Part shown: positions 38,016-47,534 of the stretch, in pieces | Position numbering within the stretch: the stretch's first letter is position 1 | How the letters are laid out: each line of letters opens with the position of its first letter | Assembly (NCBI GenBank): GCA_902596605.1 | Contig: CACJUU010000003.1 | Coordinates: 62,001-126,000, forward strand | DNA: 64,000 bases | Reading direction: 5' to 3' | Source of the DNA: an uncultured Alphaproteobacteria bacterium | GTDB taxonomy: Bacteria; Pseudomonadota; Alphaproteobacteria; Rhodobacterales; Rhodobacteraceae | Notes under the pieces: model-generated | The model's input: the letters and a program-made list of their open reading frames with translations, nothing else | Database searches by the model: none | Told to the model about the DNA's origin: nothing | Made by a program: the position numbers and the translations under genes

Positions 38016-38381
38016 ATGGCACGCGTTACTGTAGAAGATTGTATAGATAAGGTTTCAAACAGATTTGAATTAGTTTTACTTGCTGCGCATAGAGCAAGAA
38101 TGATATCCGGAGGGATTGAACCCAGCCTGGATCGAGATAATGATAAAAACCCAGTCCTTGCACTTAGAGAAATAGCGGTAGAAACAGTCACTTTCGATGA
38201 GTTAATGGAGTCTACCATTGAGAGTCACCAACGGCAAATAGAGGTTGATGAACCAGATGACGAGGATTTATCTCTTCTTACCCGGGAAGGTCAAAGGGGT
38301 AAAGACGATAGTGCTGATGATACAGCGAATGAAGATTTGCTAAGAGCTCTTATGGATGCTCAAACATCAGAGGACAAATAG
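38016..38381 (+). CDS. rpoZ: RNA polymerase omega subunit
   Basis: Helps fold and assemble the beta-prime subunit and contributes to the ppGpp binding site. The 121 residues begin [20 protein letters not shown], the alphaproteobacterial form, and continue [10 protein letters not shown]. The acidic C-terminal tail (about 85-121) is normal for this group. The second ATG (38016) is preferred because it gives the family start and sits seven bases after AAAAGG; the first ATG would add two residues. It is directly followed by the ppGpp synthetase gene, a functional pairing. Confidence 0.96.
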   Translation: MARVTVEDCIDKVSNRFELVLLAAHRARMISGGIEPSLDRDNDKNPVLALREIAVETVTFDELMESTIESHQRQIEVDEPDDEDLSLLTREGQRGKDDSADDTANEDLLRALMDAQTSEDK

Positions 38382-38405
38382 AGTATTTATTTACCTTAAC
38401 AATAG

Positions 38406-40547
38406 GTGAACGACTTGTTATCTGCTGATGATCTTATTAATGCTATAAAGGAATATAATCCAAGCACAAACGTCGATTTAATTGAAAAAGCATATTACTT
38501 TGGGCTAAATGCTCATACGGGGCAAGTGAGAAAGTCTGGCGAGCCCTTTTTTTCACACCCAGTTCAGGTGGCTAAAATACTTTCCGAGCTAAAACTAGAT
38601 GACGCTTCGATTATTACAGCTCTATTGCACGATACTATAGAAGACACAAATAAGTCTTTTAGAGATGTATCTGATTTATTTGGAAGTGAAATTGCTAATC
38701 TTGTCGACGGTGTGACTAAGCTTTCAAACCTCGAAGTTGCTTCATTGGAAAGAAAGCAAGCCGAGAACTTTAGAAAATTGATTGTTGCTATAAGTAAAGA
38801 TCTAAGAGTTCTGTTAGTTAAGCTCGCAGATCGATTACATAATATGAGGACCATACGAGCAGTGACCAATGATAGGCAATTGGTAAAGGCTAACGAGACT
38901 ATGGATATATATGCTCCTTTGGCTGGTAGAATGGGAATTCAGTCAATTAGAGACGAGTTGGAGGATCTAAGTTTTCGAATATTGAATCCAGAGGGAAGGA
39001 ATTCAATAATCAGACGATTTCTTAAGCTTAAAAAAGAAAGTGATGACCTTATTCCAAAAATCATAAATGATATTGAAAATCAACTGGCTTCAGTTGGCGT
39101 CAAAGCGATAGTTTCAGGTCGAGAAAAAAAACCTTATTCCATTTGGCGGAAAATTCAGGATAAGCAACAAGCTTTTTATAAACTGTCCGACATTTTTGGA
39201 TTTAGAATAATTACAATTAATGAAAATGATGTTTATACTGCATTGGGTGCCGTACACAGCCGTTGGTCCGCTGTGCCGGGACGATTTAAAGATTATATCA
39301 GCCAACCCAAATCCAATGGTTACCGATCTATCCATACTACTGTTTCAGGCCGAGATGGGAAAAGGGTTGAGGTCCAAATTAGAACTAAAGAAATGCATGA
39401 TGTAGCTGAAACTGGCGTTGCAGCACACTGGTCTTATAGAAACGGTGAGAGATTTGAGAACCCATTTGCCGTTGATCCTTCAGGCTGGTTTAGAAGAATA
39501 TCTGAAGAATTTATTTGGGTGGAAAATTCTGACGATTTTATAGAGCAAATGAAACTAGAAATGTTTCAAGACAAAGTATTTTGCTTTACCCCGAAAGGAG
39601 AAGTGGTCAAGTTGCCCAGAGGTGCAACCCCTTTAGATTTTGCATACACTATCCACACTTCCATAGGAGATAATTGTGTAGGCTCCGAGGTAGATGGCAT
39701 AAAAGTTCCATTGTGGACTAGGTTGAGGAACGGGCAGTCGGTTAAAATTGTTACGGCAAGTGGTCAAAAGCCCAGTGCAAGTTGGGAAGAAATGGTTGTA
39801 ACCGGCCGTGCTAAAGCTGCAATAAGAAAAAGTATAAGAGAAGAAAGAAGAGGTGAAAATATCAAATTAGGAAAAGAAATTGCAAGAGTATCTTTAGAAA
39901 GAATAGGAAAAAAACTTACAGACAATGCAATTAAAATTGCTGCTGAAAAATTTGGATTAAAGGATGAGGATAGTGTTTTGGCAGCATTGGGTTCAGTTCA
40001 ATTTACGGGTTTCGATTTAGTTAATAGCCTTTACCCAGAATTAATAAATACAAAAAGTGCACCTCTTCCACCTGACCAAGATTCAATTAACTTTATCGGT
40101 TTGTCGCCCGACAGTAATGGAAGTCCAGCGCCCTGTTGTCTTCCTATCCCAGGAGATCCAATAGTGGGAATTGCTCAAAAAAAGAGAGGAGTAGTTGTGC
40201 ATGCTATTGACTGTGCACTGTTAGCTGCCTTTGAGTCCAAACCTAATCTTTGGTTAGAGGTAAGGTGGCCTTCAGGTTCAAATAAGCCCGTTCACTCAAC
40301 TAGTATTGAAGTAACTATGGTTAATAGTGTGGGTGTTTTAGGAAGAATTTGTACTTTGATTGGTGAACAGGGTGCTAATATTTCTGATTTAACCTTTGTA
40401 ATGCGGAAACCTGATTTTTACAAAACAATATTCGAACTAACTGTTAGAGACTTAAAGCATTTACACAACATAATCACATCTATACAGGTAGACATGGATG
40501 TCTCCGAGGCGTCTAGATATAGAACAAACAATATTAACGTTAAATAA
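38406..40547 (+). CDS. rsh: Bifunctional (p)ppGpp synthetase/hydrolase
   Basis: Stringent-response enzyme of 713 residues. The hydrolase HD domain (about 25-180) has HPVQVAKILSELKLDDASII and the intact LLHDTIEDT motif. The synthetase domain (about 230-345) has DIFGFRIITI and SNGYRSIHTTV with EVQIRT. A TGS domain (about 388-450, VFCFTPKGEVVKLPRGATPL) and a C-terminal ACT domain (about 640-713) follow. Both active sites look complete, so it is likely the single RelA/SpoT homologue usual in alphaproteobacteria. The start is GTG at 38406 with a weak ribosome site, 24 bases after rpoZ. Confidence 0.95.
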   Translation: MNDLLSADDLINAIKEYNPSTNVDLIEKAYYFGLNAHTGQVRKSGEPFFSHPVQVAKILSELKLDDASIITALLHDTIEDTNKSFRDVSDLFGSEIANLVDGVTKLSNLEVASLERKQAENFRKLIVAISKDLRVLLVKLADRLHNMRTIRAVTNDRQLVKANETMDIYAPLAGRMGIQSIRDELEDLSFRILNPEGRNSIIRRFLKLKKESDDLIPKIINDIENQLASVGVKAIVSGREKKPYSIWRKIQDKQQAFYKLSDIFGFRIITINENDVYTALGAVHSRWSAVPGRFKDYISQPKSNGYRSIHTTVSGRDGKRVEVQIRTKEMHDVAETGVAAHWSYRNGERFENPFAVDPSGWFRRISEEFIWVENSDDFIEQMKLEMFQDKVFCFTPKGEVVKLPRGATPLDFAYTIHTSIGDNCVGSEVDGIKVPLWTRLRNGQSVKIVTASGQKPSASWEEMVVTGRAKAAIRKSIREERRGENIKLGKEIARVSLERIGKKLTDNAIKIAAEKFGLKDEDSVLAALGSVQFTGFDLVNSLYPELINTKSAPLPPDQDSINFIGLSPDSNGSPAPCCLPIPGDPIVGIAQKKRGVVVHAIDCALLAAFESKPNLWLEVRWPSGSNKPVHSTSIEVTMVNSVGVLGRICTLIGEQGANISDLTFVMRKPDFYKTIFELTVRDLKHLHNIITSIQVDMDVSEASRYRTNNINVK

Positions 40548-40567
40548 ATATATTAAAGAGAGACGAA

Positions 40568-41206
40568 TTGTTTAAAAGAAGAGAAAGAAGATCGATTTTT
40601 AGGTTTTTTTATGAAGTAATTTTTTCTTTAAAAGGGATTTCGAGAGCAATAGAATATGTTGGGATAAGATTAAAAAGAATACCTGACACTCCCCACAAAA
40701 TATCTTTGGGCATGAGTTGTGGAATATTTGCATCGTTTACACCGCTTTTCGGTCTTCATTTTCTTATTGCTGGGTTATTAAGTTATTTGTTGCGAGCGAA
40801 CGTATTGGCATCCTTAATAGGAACTTTCGTTGGAAATCCAATAACCTTCCCAATAATCACAGTATTTAATCTACAGCTTGGAGAGTGGATTTTAGGTAGT
40901 AGTGAATATTCGAGTGATGATGGTGGGAAGATTTTTGAAGGCTTTTTAGACTTTATTTTTATTATATACAAAAGCTTTTTTACTGAGGGATCAATAGGGG
41001 ATAATAATGTACCAAGAATGAATGAATTCTTGAACGGGGTTTTTATACCGTATTCATTAGGTGGATTAATTTTAGGAATTTTTACAGCTGTCGTATCTTA
41101 TTTTTTGCTAAGACCTCTGGTTGCAACATATCAAAAAAAGAGGAGTGCTCTCAAAGCGAAAAAGTTTAAGAAAAAACTGATGAGGAAAAGATATGGGACT
41201 AAATGA
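40568..41206 (+). CDS. DUF2062 domain membrane protein
   Basis: A 212-residue protein with about three hydrophobic segments (about 55-80, 85-100 and 160-180). SPHKISLGM-like spacing appears as TPHKISLGMSCGIFASFTPL, then GNPITFPIITVFNLQLGEWI, both typical of DUF2062. Function is unknown; relatives are thought to be inner-membrane proteins. The start is TTG at 40568 after GAGAG, and the end overlaps pdxJ by 14 bases, so it is translated with its neighbours. Confidence 0.82.
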   Translation: MFKRRERRSIFRFFYEVIFSLKGISRAIEYVGIRLKRIPDTPHKISLGMSCGIFASFTPLFGLHFLIAGLLSYLLRANVLASLIGTFVGNPITFPIITVFNLQLGEWILGSSEYSSDDGGKIFEGFLDFIFIIYKSFFTEGSIGDNNVPRMNEFLNGVFIPYSLGGLILGIFTAVVSYFLLRPLVATYQKKRSALKAKKFKKKLMRKRYGTK

Positions 41207-41951
41207 AATTAGACTAGGTGTAAATATTGACCATGTTGCTACTGTGAGGAATGCTAGGGGTACAAGCTACCCTGACCCACTTATGGCAGCAAAAATTGTA
41301 AAAGAAGCGGGAGGAGATGGGATTACAGCACATTTGAGAGAAGATCGAAGGCATATCGTTGATCAAGACATAAGTCGGCTTAAACAACAAAACGTTCTAC
41401 CCCTGAACCTTGAAATGGCTGCTACTGATGAGATGCAAAAAATTGCTTTGGATGTGTTACCAAATGCTGTTTGTTTAGTTCCCGAAAAAAGAGAAGAACG
41501 AACAACTGAGGGTGGCTTAAATGTTTCTAAGAAAATATCCAGTTTGAGGTCCTTCATAGAGCCTATCAAACAAAAAGATATTAGGGTCTCTTTATTTATC
41601 GAACCAAGTGAGAAACAAATCGATGCTGCAAAAAGTATTGGTGCCGATATTATTGAACTCCACACTGGCTACTTTTGTGACCTTTATGAAAAGAACGATA
41701 AAAATTATATTGAGGTTATCAAAACAATAGAAAAAGCGGCAAAATATGCCTACAAATTAGGATTGGAAGTTCATGCAGGGCATGGACTGACAACTGGGTC
41801 CGTTGGCTATATTAGTAAAATTCGTGAAATAAGAGAGCTCAATATAGGGCATGCAATAATAAGTGATAGTATTTTTATGGGACTTGGGGGTGCTATTGAG
41901 ATAATGAAACAAAAAATAAAAGAGGCTAGATTATATAGGGTGTATGAGTGA
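41193..41951 (+). CDS. pdxJ: Pyridoxine 5'-phosphate synthase
   Basis: Condenses 1-deoxyxylulose 5-phosphate with 3-amino-1-hydroxyacetone phosphate in vitamin B6 synthesis. The 252 residues form a TIM barrel. LGVNIDHVATVRNARGTSYP is the signature start, DGITAHLREDRRHIVDQDI follows, and EVHAGHGLTTGSVG closes the active site. It overlaps DUF2062 by 14 bases and acpS by four (GTGA). Confidence 0.96.
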   Translation: MGLNEIRLGVNIDHVATVRNARGTSYPDPLMAAKIVKEAGGDGITAHLREDRRHIVDQDISRLKQQNVLPLNLEMAATDEMQKIALDVLPNAVCLVPEKREERTTEGGLNVSKKISSLRSFIEPIKQKDIRVSLFIEPSEKQIDAAKSIGADIIELHTGYFCDLYEKNDKNYIEVIKTIEKAAKYAYKLGLEVHAGHGLTTGSVGYISKIREIRELNIGHAIISDSIFMGLGGAIEIMKQKIKEARLYRVYE

Positions 41952-42343
41952 TTTTAGGTATTGGTACTGATATTGTAAATATTGAAAGGGTTAGAAAAGT
42001 ACTCGATCGCTTTGGAGATCGCTTTGAGAAACGGGTTTTTTCTGAGCTAGAAATCCAAAGGTCAAGAAGAAAATATGATCCTTCATCTTCCTATGCAAAA
42101 AGATGGGCCGCTAAAGAAGCCTGTTCTAAGGCCCTAGGGATAGGCTTGAGAATGGGTATTTCATGGAAAGAGATGCATATAGTAAATCTTGGATCTGGGA
42201 AACCAGAACTCATAATTGAAGGAAAAGCAAAAGACTTTCTAAAACATATGACCCCAGTTGGTTATAGCTCAAAAATAAACGTCAGTTTGACGGATGATTA
42301 CCCATGGGCGAAGGCCATCGTGATTATTGAAGGAATTTCTTAG
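41948..42343 (+). CDS. acpS: Holo-[acyl-carrier-protein] synthase
   Basis: Transfers phosphopantetheine from CoA to acyl carrier protein. The 131 residues start MILGIGTDIVNIERVRKV, where the Asp binds magnesium. RWAAKEACSKALGIGL is the second family motif, and YSSKINVSLTDDYPWAKAIV ends the fold. The GTG start lies inside the pdxJ stop as GTGA, indicating translational coupling. Confidence 0.96.
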   Translation: MILGIGTDIVNIERVRKVLDRFGDRFEKRVFSELEIQRSRRKYDPSSSYAKRWAAKEACSKALGIGLRMGISWKEMHIVNLGSGKPELIIEGKAKDFLKHMTPVGYSSKINVSLTDDYPWAKAIVIIEGIS

Positions 42344-42393
42344 ATCAATATTTGTAGAATTGCACTGAGTAACTAAATTGGATATAAAAAGCT

Positions 42394-43188
42394 ATGCAAA
42401 AAAAAATTCCAAGAAATAAAAAAAGTTCAATTTATGAACTAATGAGTACTTTGATAATTGCACTTGTTCTAGCTGGCATCATTCGCACAATATTTTTTCA
42501 GCCATTTTGGATTCCAACTGGTTCGATGAAGCCTAATCTACTTGTCGGCGATTTTTTATTCGTCAACAAGTTTTCATATGGTTTTTCGCGTTATTCTTGC
42601 CCATTTTCGATCTGTCCAATAAGTGATAGAATATTTTTTTCCGAACCCAAGAGAGGGGATGTTGTCGTGTTTAGGCACCCCAAAAGCGGTAAGGATTACA
42701 TAAAAAGAGTTATTGGTCTCCCGGGAGATAAAGTTAGGTTAATAAAAGGCAAATTGTTCATAAATGAGTCTGTGTTAATTAGAGAGGAATTGCCTAATTT
42801 TGTAGAAAAAAAGATAGAGCAAGGGTCAATGAAGACAGTTCCACAATGTGTTAATGAACCCGTTCCATTTGGAAACGAGAATTGCTTTAAATACCAAAGC
42901 CTAGAAAAACTGAATAATGGTAAGACCTATAAAATCCTGGACTTGGGACAAAACATCGGAGATGATACCCAAGATTTTATAATTGGAGATGATGAATACT
43001 TTTTTCTTGGAGATAATAGAGATAACTCCTTGGATAGCAGATTTGATAGACAATTTGGTGGGGTAGGCTTGGTTTCTAAAGAATATCTCATTGGTAAAGC
43101 ATCTCTGATCTTATTCTCTTCTAGAGGTAGCTCTATATTTTACTTTTGGACGTGGAGAAAAGATCGCTTCTTTAAGGTCATTAGGTGA
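42394..43188 (+). CDS. lepB: Signal peptidase I
   Basis: Membrane-bound serine protease that removes signal peptides. The 264 residues have one N-terminal membrane segment (about 17-36). The catalytic Ser44 is in WIPTGSMKPNLLVGDFLFV and the catalytic Lys104 in KDYIKRVIGLPGD. The conserved box YFFLGDNRDNSLDSR lies near residue 210. A longer loop around 125-170 carries two Cys that might pair. It overlaps rnc as GTGA. Confidence 0.96.
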   Translation: MQKKIPRNKKSSIYELMSTLIIALVLAGIIRTIFFQPFWIPTGSMKPNLLVGDFLFVNKFSYGFSRYSCPFSICPISDRIFFSEPKRGDVVVFRHPKSGKDYIKRVIGLPGDKVRLIKGKLFINESVLIREELPNFVEKKIEQGSMKTVPQCVNEPVPFGNENCFKYQSLEKLNNGKTYKILDLGQNIGDDTQDFIIGDDEYFFLGDNRDNSLDSRFDRQFGGVGLVSKEYLIGKASLILFSSRGSSIFYFWTWRKDRFFKVIR

Positions 43189-43874
43189 AAATCAATCATC
43201 ATCAGAAAGAAATTTGTAGGCTATTAAACTATCAGTTTAAGAATAATAGACTATTGGAGGAAGCACTGACCCACTCCTCCGCTAGAAAATCAAGCAAAGC
43301 TAACAACGAAAGGTTGGAATTCTTAGGAGATAGGGTTCTCGGTCTGACTATAGCAGAAGAGTTACTGAGGCTAAACCCTAATTCTACTGAAGGCCAAATT
43401 GCAACTTACTACAACTATCTTGTCAAGAAGGAAACCTGTGCTCTAATTGCAAAAGAAATTGGACTAGAAAATTTATTGACTTTAGGTAAATCAGTAAAGC
43501 GCACTAGCGATCGTCAAAAAAATAAGATATTAGCAAATGCAGTGGAAGCCTTGATAGCCGCTATTTTCTTAGATTCAGGCTTTAAGACCTCTAAAGAGAT
43601 AGTTCTCAAGGTTTGGAGAAAGCAGATTGATATTGTTAGAGATATAGAGGCACATGCGAAAACTGCATTACAGGAATTATTACAATCCGAGGGGCAAGAA
43701 CCACCAATATATAGACAAATATCTAGAACAGGACCAGATCATGACCCTGATTTTTGTGTGGAAGTCCTGTTGGAATCAGGCTTAAAGGCCGTTGGTAATG
43801 GCTCGACCAAAAGAATGGCAGAAACAAAAGCAGCTGAACTAATTTTAAAAAAGATTAGCAATATTAATGAGTGA
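43185..43874 (+). CDS. rnc: Ribonuclease III
   Basis: Cleaves double-stranded RNA in rRNA and mRNA processing. The 229 residues contain the signature ERLEFLGDRVLGLTIAEEL (about 42-60) with the metal-binding Glu and Asp. KILANAVEALIAAIFLDSG carries the second acidic pair. A C-terminal double-stranded RNA-binding domain follows (about 158-226, with AKTALQELLQSEGQEPP). The start is GTG at 43185, overlapping lepB by four bases. It overlaps era by eight bases, the classical lepB-rnc-era order. Confidence 0.96.
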   Translation: MKINHHQKEICRLLNYQFKNNRLLEEALTHSSARKSSKANNERLEFLGDRVLGLTIAEELLRLNPNSTEGQIATYYNYLVKKETCALIAKEIGLENLLTLGKSVKRTSDRQKNKILANAVEALIAAIFLDSGFKTSKEIVLKVWRKQIDIVRDIEAHAKTALQELLQSEGQEPPIYRQISRTGPDHDPDFCVEVLLESGLKAVGNGSTKRMAETKAAELILKKISNINE

Positions 43875-44724
43875 TCTTCAAAAAAAGCTACTGAAAGCAC
43901 TAATTGTTGGAAAACCTAATGTTGGAAAAAGTACTTTGTTGAACTCTCTAGTTGGAGAAAAAATCTCTATTGTGTCACGGAAAGCGCAGACTACCCAGAG
44001 GAACACCACTGGAGTTATCACAAAAGATAATAGCCAGCTGATATTTTTTGATACTCCTGGATTGAATAAGATAGAAAAAAATATTCGAATTTCCGAAACT
44101 TTCAAAACGGTTGCCGAAAATGTGGATGTGCTCATTTACATGGTTGATAACACTAAAAAAAGCCAATCTATAGATGATCAGTTTAGAAACTGGCTGAATA
44201 ACAATGAGAATAAATTTAGAAAAAAGATTCTAATAATCAATAAGATTGACTGCATTGAGAAGGTAAATCTTTTTGAGATTACTAAAAAAATAAATGGATT
44301 TATCAGTTTTGATGAAACGTTCTTTATTTCTCTGAGTAAAAAGTCGGGTATGCAAAGATTTTTGAACTGGGTAGAAAAACAGGCATATTCTAACGAATGG
44401 CTGTTCCAGCCGACCTATAAAAGTAATATAAGTAAAAAAAATTTTCTATCGGAACTAACAAGAGAGAAGGTCTTTGAGTATATTCATGAAGAAATACCAT
44501 ATAATTTGGAAATAAAAACTGATTATATTGAACCTAGCTCTAATAATTCACTGAAAGTATTCCAAACTGTTTGGCTTAATAAAAAAAGCTATAAGCCCAT
44601 AATCTTAGGGAAAGAAGGTAAGTCAATAAAAATGATATCTATGCAAGCAAGACTAGATATGCAGAAATTTTTAAAAAGTAAGGTACACCTTTTTATTCGA
44701 CTGAAGATGAAAAAATCAGGTTAA
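43867..44724 (+). CDS. era: GTPase Era
   Basis: Ribosome-assembly GTPase that binds the 3' end of 16S rRNA. The 285 residues have G1 in GKPNVGKST (15-23), the switch segment AQTTQRNTTGV, G3 in FFDTPGLN and G4 in INKID. A C-terminal KH domain follows, with LGKEGKSIKMISMQARLDM. It is slightly short but complete. It is coupled to rnc by an 8-base overlap. Confidence 0.96.
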   Translation: MSDLQKKLLKALIVGKPNVGKSTLLNSLVGEKISIVSRKAQTTQRNTTGVITKDNSQLIFFDTPGLNKIEKNIRISETFKTVAENVDVLIYMVDNTKKSQSIDDQFRNWLNNNENKFRKKILIINKIDCIEKVNLFEITKKINGFISFDETFFISLSKKSGMQRFLNWVEKQAYSNEWLFQPTYKSNISKKNFLSELTREKVFEYIHEEIPYNLEIKTDYIEPSSNNSLKVFQTVWLNKKSYKPIILGKEGKSIKMISMQARLDMQKFLKSKVHLFIRLKMKKSG

Positions 44725-44731
44725 GAGTTAA

Positions 44732-45058
44732 ATGAATTTAAAAGCCAAGATGATTGTGGACACAATTCGATGGAGTCTGGAACGAAAGGGAATTCCGGTC
44801 TATATTGAACATAAAGGTGATAGTGACGCTGGTGCAATTTTTGTAAAACACGACAAAGGTGAGGGCCTATATGATGTCTATCATAGGGTTAATGACTATA
44901 ACGATGGAAAAAAAATTAAATTTCTTAGCACTCATACCGAACCAAGTATAAAAGAATTTTTCAAGTTACAAATAGATACAGACGCTGACCTTTGGCTTAT
45001 TGAGGTGGTATCAAAAGATTTTGACTTATATGATCTTTTTCTGAAGCAAGGATTGTAA
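44732..45058 (+). CDS. DUF1491 family protein
   Basis: A 108-residue cytoplasmic protein. The pattern of a short helix (MIVDTIRWSLERKGIPVYIE), then GDSDAGAIFVK, and DADLWLIEVVSKDFDLYDLF near the end matches the alphaproteobacterial DUF1491 family. The family's position between era and recO is also characteristic. No function is known. It is seven bases after era and three before recO. Confidence 0.8.
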   Translation: MNLKAKMIVDTIRWSLERKGIPVYIEHKGDSDAGAIFVKHDKGEGLYDVYHRVNDYNDGKKIKFLSTHTEPSIKEFFKLQIDTDADLWLIEVVSKDFDLYDLFLKQGL

Positions 45059-45061
45059 CAA

Positions 45062-45796
45062 ATGCAATGGCAAGGTGAAGGACTTCTTTTAGACGCAAGG
45101 AGGTATGGTGAGACTTCAGCTCTAATAAATGTATTTGCGGTTTCTTTGGGTCGAAGGGTGGGTTTAGTAAGAGGAGCATTTAGCAAAAAGAATAAATCTG
45201 TTATCCAGCCTGGAAATCAACTGTTTTTAACTTGGAACTCAAGAATTGAAGAAAGCCTAGGTACTTTTAAAGTCGAATTGATAAAATCAAGATACCATAC
45301 AATTAGCGAGGAGCGACTTGGTCTGGAACTTTTTAATTTGATTTGTGTTCTTTGCTCTACATTTTTACCAGAAAGACTTGATTTTGATGATCTATATCAT
45401 CAAACAATTATGTGTATTGAGGGCAAACACAGCATCGAAGAAAAGTTAAGAAGGTATGTAGAATGGGAGTTGCAATTATTAACAAGTCTTGGCTTTGGGC
45501 TTGATTTAGCTAAGTGTGTAGTGAGTGGTTCAAAAAAAGACTTAAAGTTCGTATCCCCAAAGAGTGGTTGTGCTGTTTCAAGTAAATCAAGTATTGGATG
45601 GGAAAAAAAATTGCTAGTGCTCCCTGATTTTCTAGGAGACAGAAAGTCAGCAAAAGTTTTATCTATAACTGATTTAGAAAATGGTTTTAAACTAACGGAA
45701 TATTTCATAAAAAAGAACCTAAATCCAGTAAAGGGATTCCATAAAGACCAATTTTTCAGATTAAGAAATAGGGTGTTGTCGCTCAATAAGCTTTAA
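45062..45796 (+). CDS. recO: DNA repair protein RecO
   Basis: RecFOR pathway mediator that loads RecA onto SSB-coated DNA. The 244 residues have an N-terminal OB-fold (about 1-80) with MQWQGEGLLLDARRYGETSA and LGRRVGLVRGAFSKKNKSVI. A helical domain follows. The zinc-finger region near 150-180 is partly kept (CVVSGSKKDLKFVSPKSGCA, two Cys only). It ends the operon begun by folK. Its stop shares TTAA with the stop of mcd on the other strand. Confidence 0.92.
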   Translation: MQWQGEGLLLDARRYGETSALINVFAVSLGRRVGLVRGAFSKKNKSVIQPGNQLFLTWNSRIEESLGTFKVELIKSRYHTISEERLGLELFNLICVLCSTFLPERLDFDDLYHQTIMCIEGKHSIEEKLRRYVEWELQLLTSLGFGLDLAKCVVSGSKKDLKFVSPKSGCAVSSKSSIGWEKKLLVLPDFLGDRKSAKVLSITDLENGFKLTEYFIKKNLNPVKGFHKDQFFRLRNRVLSLNKL

Positions 45797-47472
45797 CTTA
45801 GGATGCGCTTTGCTATAACTTGGGCTTGAATTTCTGCAGCACCCTCAAAAATGTTGAGTATTCGTGCATCGCAAAGCACGCGGCTTATTCTATATTCGAG
45901 GGCAAAGCCATTTCCTCCATGGATTTGCAAGGAATTGTCAGCAGCTGTCCAAGCAACCCTAGCCGCCAACAATTTCGCCATCCCTGCTTCCAAATCACAT
46001 CTTTTCCCATCATCTTTAGCTCTTGCTGAAAAATAAGTAAGTTGCTTAGCGATCATTATTTCGACAACCATATTTACTAACTTATCCCTGACCCGTGGAA
46101 ATTTAATTATCTTTTGTCCAAATTGAGTTCTTTCATCAGCATACTTGAAGCCCAAGTCAAATGCATTTTTAGCGACACCGATTGCTCTCGCTGCCGTTTG
46201 AATACGAGCACTTTCGAATGTTTCCATCAATTGTGTAAATCCTTTCCCTTCTTTCTCTCCAAGTAAATTCTTTTTATCGACCCTAAAATCGTCAAAACTT
46301 ATCTCATACTCCTTCATTCCTCTGTAACCTAGAACTTCGATCTCTCCACCCCTTATACCCTGATCAGGAAAATCATCATTATCTTCGCCGGGTGATTTTG
46401 GTGCCAGAAACATTGACAAGCCTTTATAGCCACCTTTGTTCCTGTCTGAGCGAGCTAATAAAGTCATTAAGTTGGCTCTAGATGCATGCGTTATCCACGT
46501 TTTGTTTCCTGTAATACTATATTCTTCCCCGTCCAAAGAAGCACGTGTCTGTAGATTACCTAGATCTGATCCAGTATTTGGTTCTGTGAAAACTGCTGTT
46601 GGCATAATTTCACCGGAAGATATTTTTGGCAACCAATGCTCTTTCTGTTTTACAGAACCACCGCAAAGGATTAATTCAGATGCGATATCAGTCCTAGTAG
46701 CGAGGCTCCCAACGCCGATGTAACCTCTTGAAAGTTCCTCAGAAACAACACACATTGAAATTTTATCAAGACCAGTACCTCCATACTCTTCTGGAATGGT
46801 TAACCCAAATACACCCAAGTCAGCGAGTTCTTCAATTATACTTAAAGGGATAAGTTCATCGTTAAGGTGCCACTCATGTGCAAATGGTTCTATTTTGTCT
46901 TTTGCAAACTTATAAAATTCCTGTCTGATCATTGTTTGATCTTCATTTAAACCATCGTTACCAATAAATGGAGTGCCTTCATTTCTAATAATAAGTTCAA
47001 TTAATTGTGATCTAAGGTAATCGACATCAATTTCATCTCTAAAGAATAAAACATCTTCACAATCTAATTTCCCAAGCGCCACTTTTTTGTAATCAAGGTC
47101 GACAGGCCTAATAATTTCGTTTTGAGACATCATTATACCACCAAAAAGCTGATTTAAATATTCGTTAAAGCTCAAAATTAATATTGTTCGTTCCGCTTTT
47201 TTAAAGTTTTGGCTCTTATAGAGTTTATCGGCCCATATGGACATTTGTTTTAGAGCTTCAACGTATGTTGCTACCCACGCGAGCCCGTGCAGCTTGCTTT
47301 GATACTTGTTTTCATCTTTTGAGGTACCAAAGCTATTTTTAACTACAACCTTTAATTCGTCTAGGTAAACATCTAATTTTTCAGCGACCATCAGTGATTT
47401 TTTGATAATCTCTCCATCATCAATCACAAAGTCACTATTCATTTTATCGACAACTGGCGTAGATATATTCAC
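45793..47472 (-). CDS. mcd: (2S)-methylsuccinyl-CoA dehydrogenase
   Basis: Flavin enzyme that oxidises (2S)-methylsuccinyl-CoA to mesaconyl-CoA in the ethylmalonyl-CoA pathway. At 559 residues it is much longer than ordinary acyl-CoA dehydrogenases (about 380) because of an N-terminal domain (about 1-150). That domain carries the Mcd-type stretch LHGLAWVATYVEALKQM and MSQNEIIRPVDL. The dehydrogenase core follows: ELSRGYIGVGSLATRTDIAS, PTAVFTEPNTGSDLGNLQTR, and near the C-terminus LQIHGGNGFALEYRISRV with the probable catalytic base in NIFEGAAEIQAQVIA. A general acyl-CoA dehydrogenase annotation would miss this. Electrons would go to the EtfAB encoded at 51-52.5 kb. Confidence 0.9.
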   Translation of the reverse strand: MNISTPVVDKMNSDFVIDDGEIIKKSLMVAEKLDVYLDELKVVVKNSFGTSKDENKYQSKLHGLAWVATYVEALKQMSIWADKLYKSQNFKKAERTILILSFNEYLNQLFGGIMMSQNEIIRPVDLDYKKVALGKLDCEDVLFFRDEIDVDYLRSQLIELIIRNEGTPFIGNDGLNEDQTMIRQEFYKFAKDKIEPFAHEWHLNDELIPLSIIEELADLGVFGLTIPEEYGGTGLDKISMCVVSEELSRGYIGVGSLATRTDIASELILCGGSVKQKEHWLPKISSGEIMPTAVFTEPNTGSDLGNLQTRASLDGEEYSITGNKTWITHASRANLMTLLARSDRNKGGYKGLSMFLAPKSPGEDNDDFPDQGIRGGEIEVLGYRGMKEYEISFDDFRVDKKNLLGEKEGKGFTQLMETFESARIQTAARAIGVAKNAFDLGFKYADERTQFGQKIIKFPRVRDKLVNMVVEIMIAKQLTYFSARAKDDGKRCDLEAGMAKLLAARVAWTAADNSLQIHGGNGFALEYRISRVLCDARILNIFEGAAEIQAQVIAKRILS

Positions 47473-47534
47473 TGTAGTTACTCCTTAGGCACATTATGTT
47501 ATATGTTAGTTTTGGCCATAATTTCAAATTAAAT

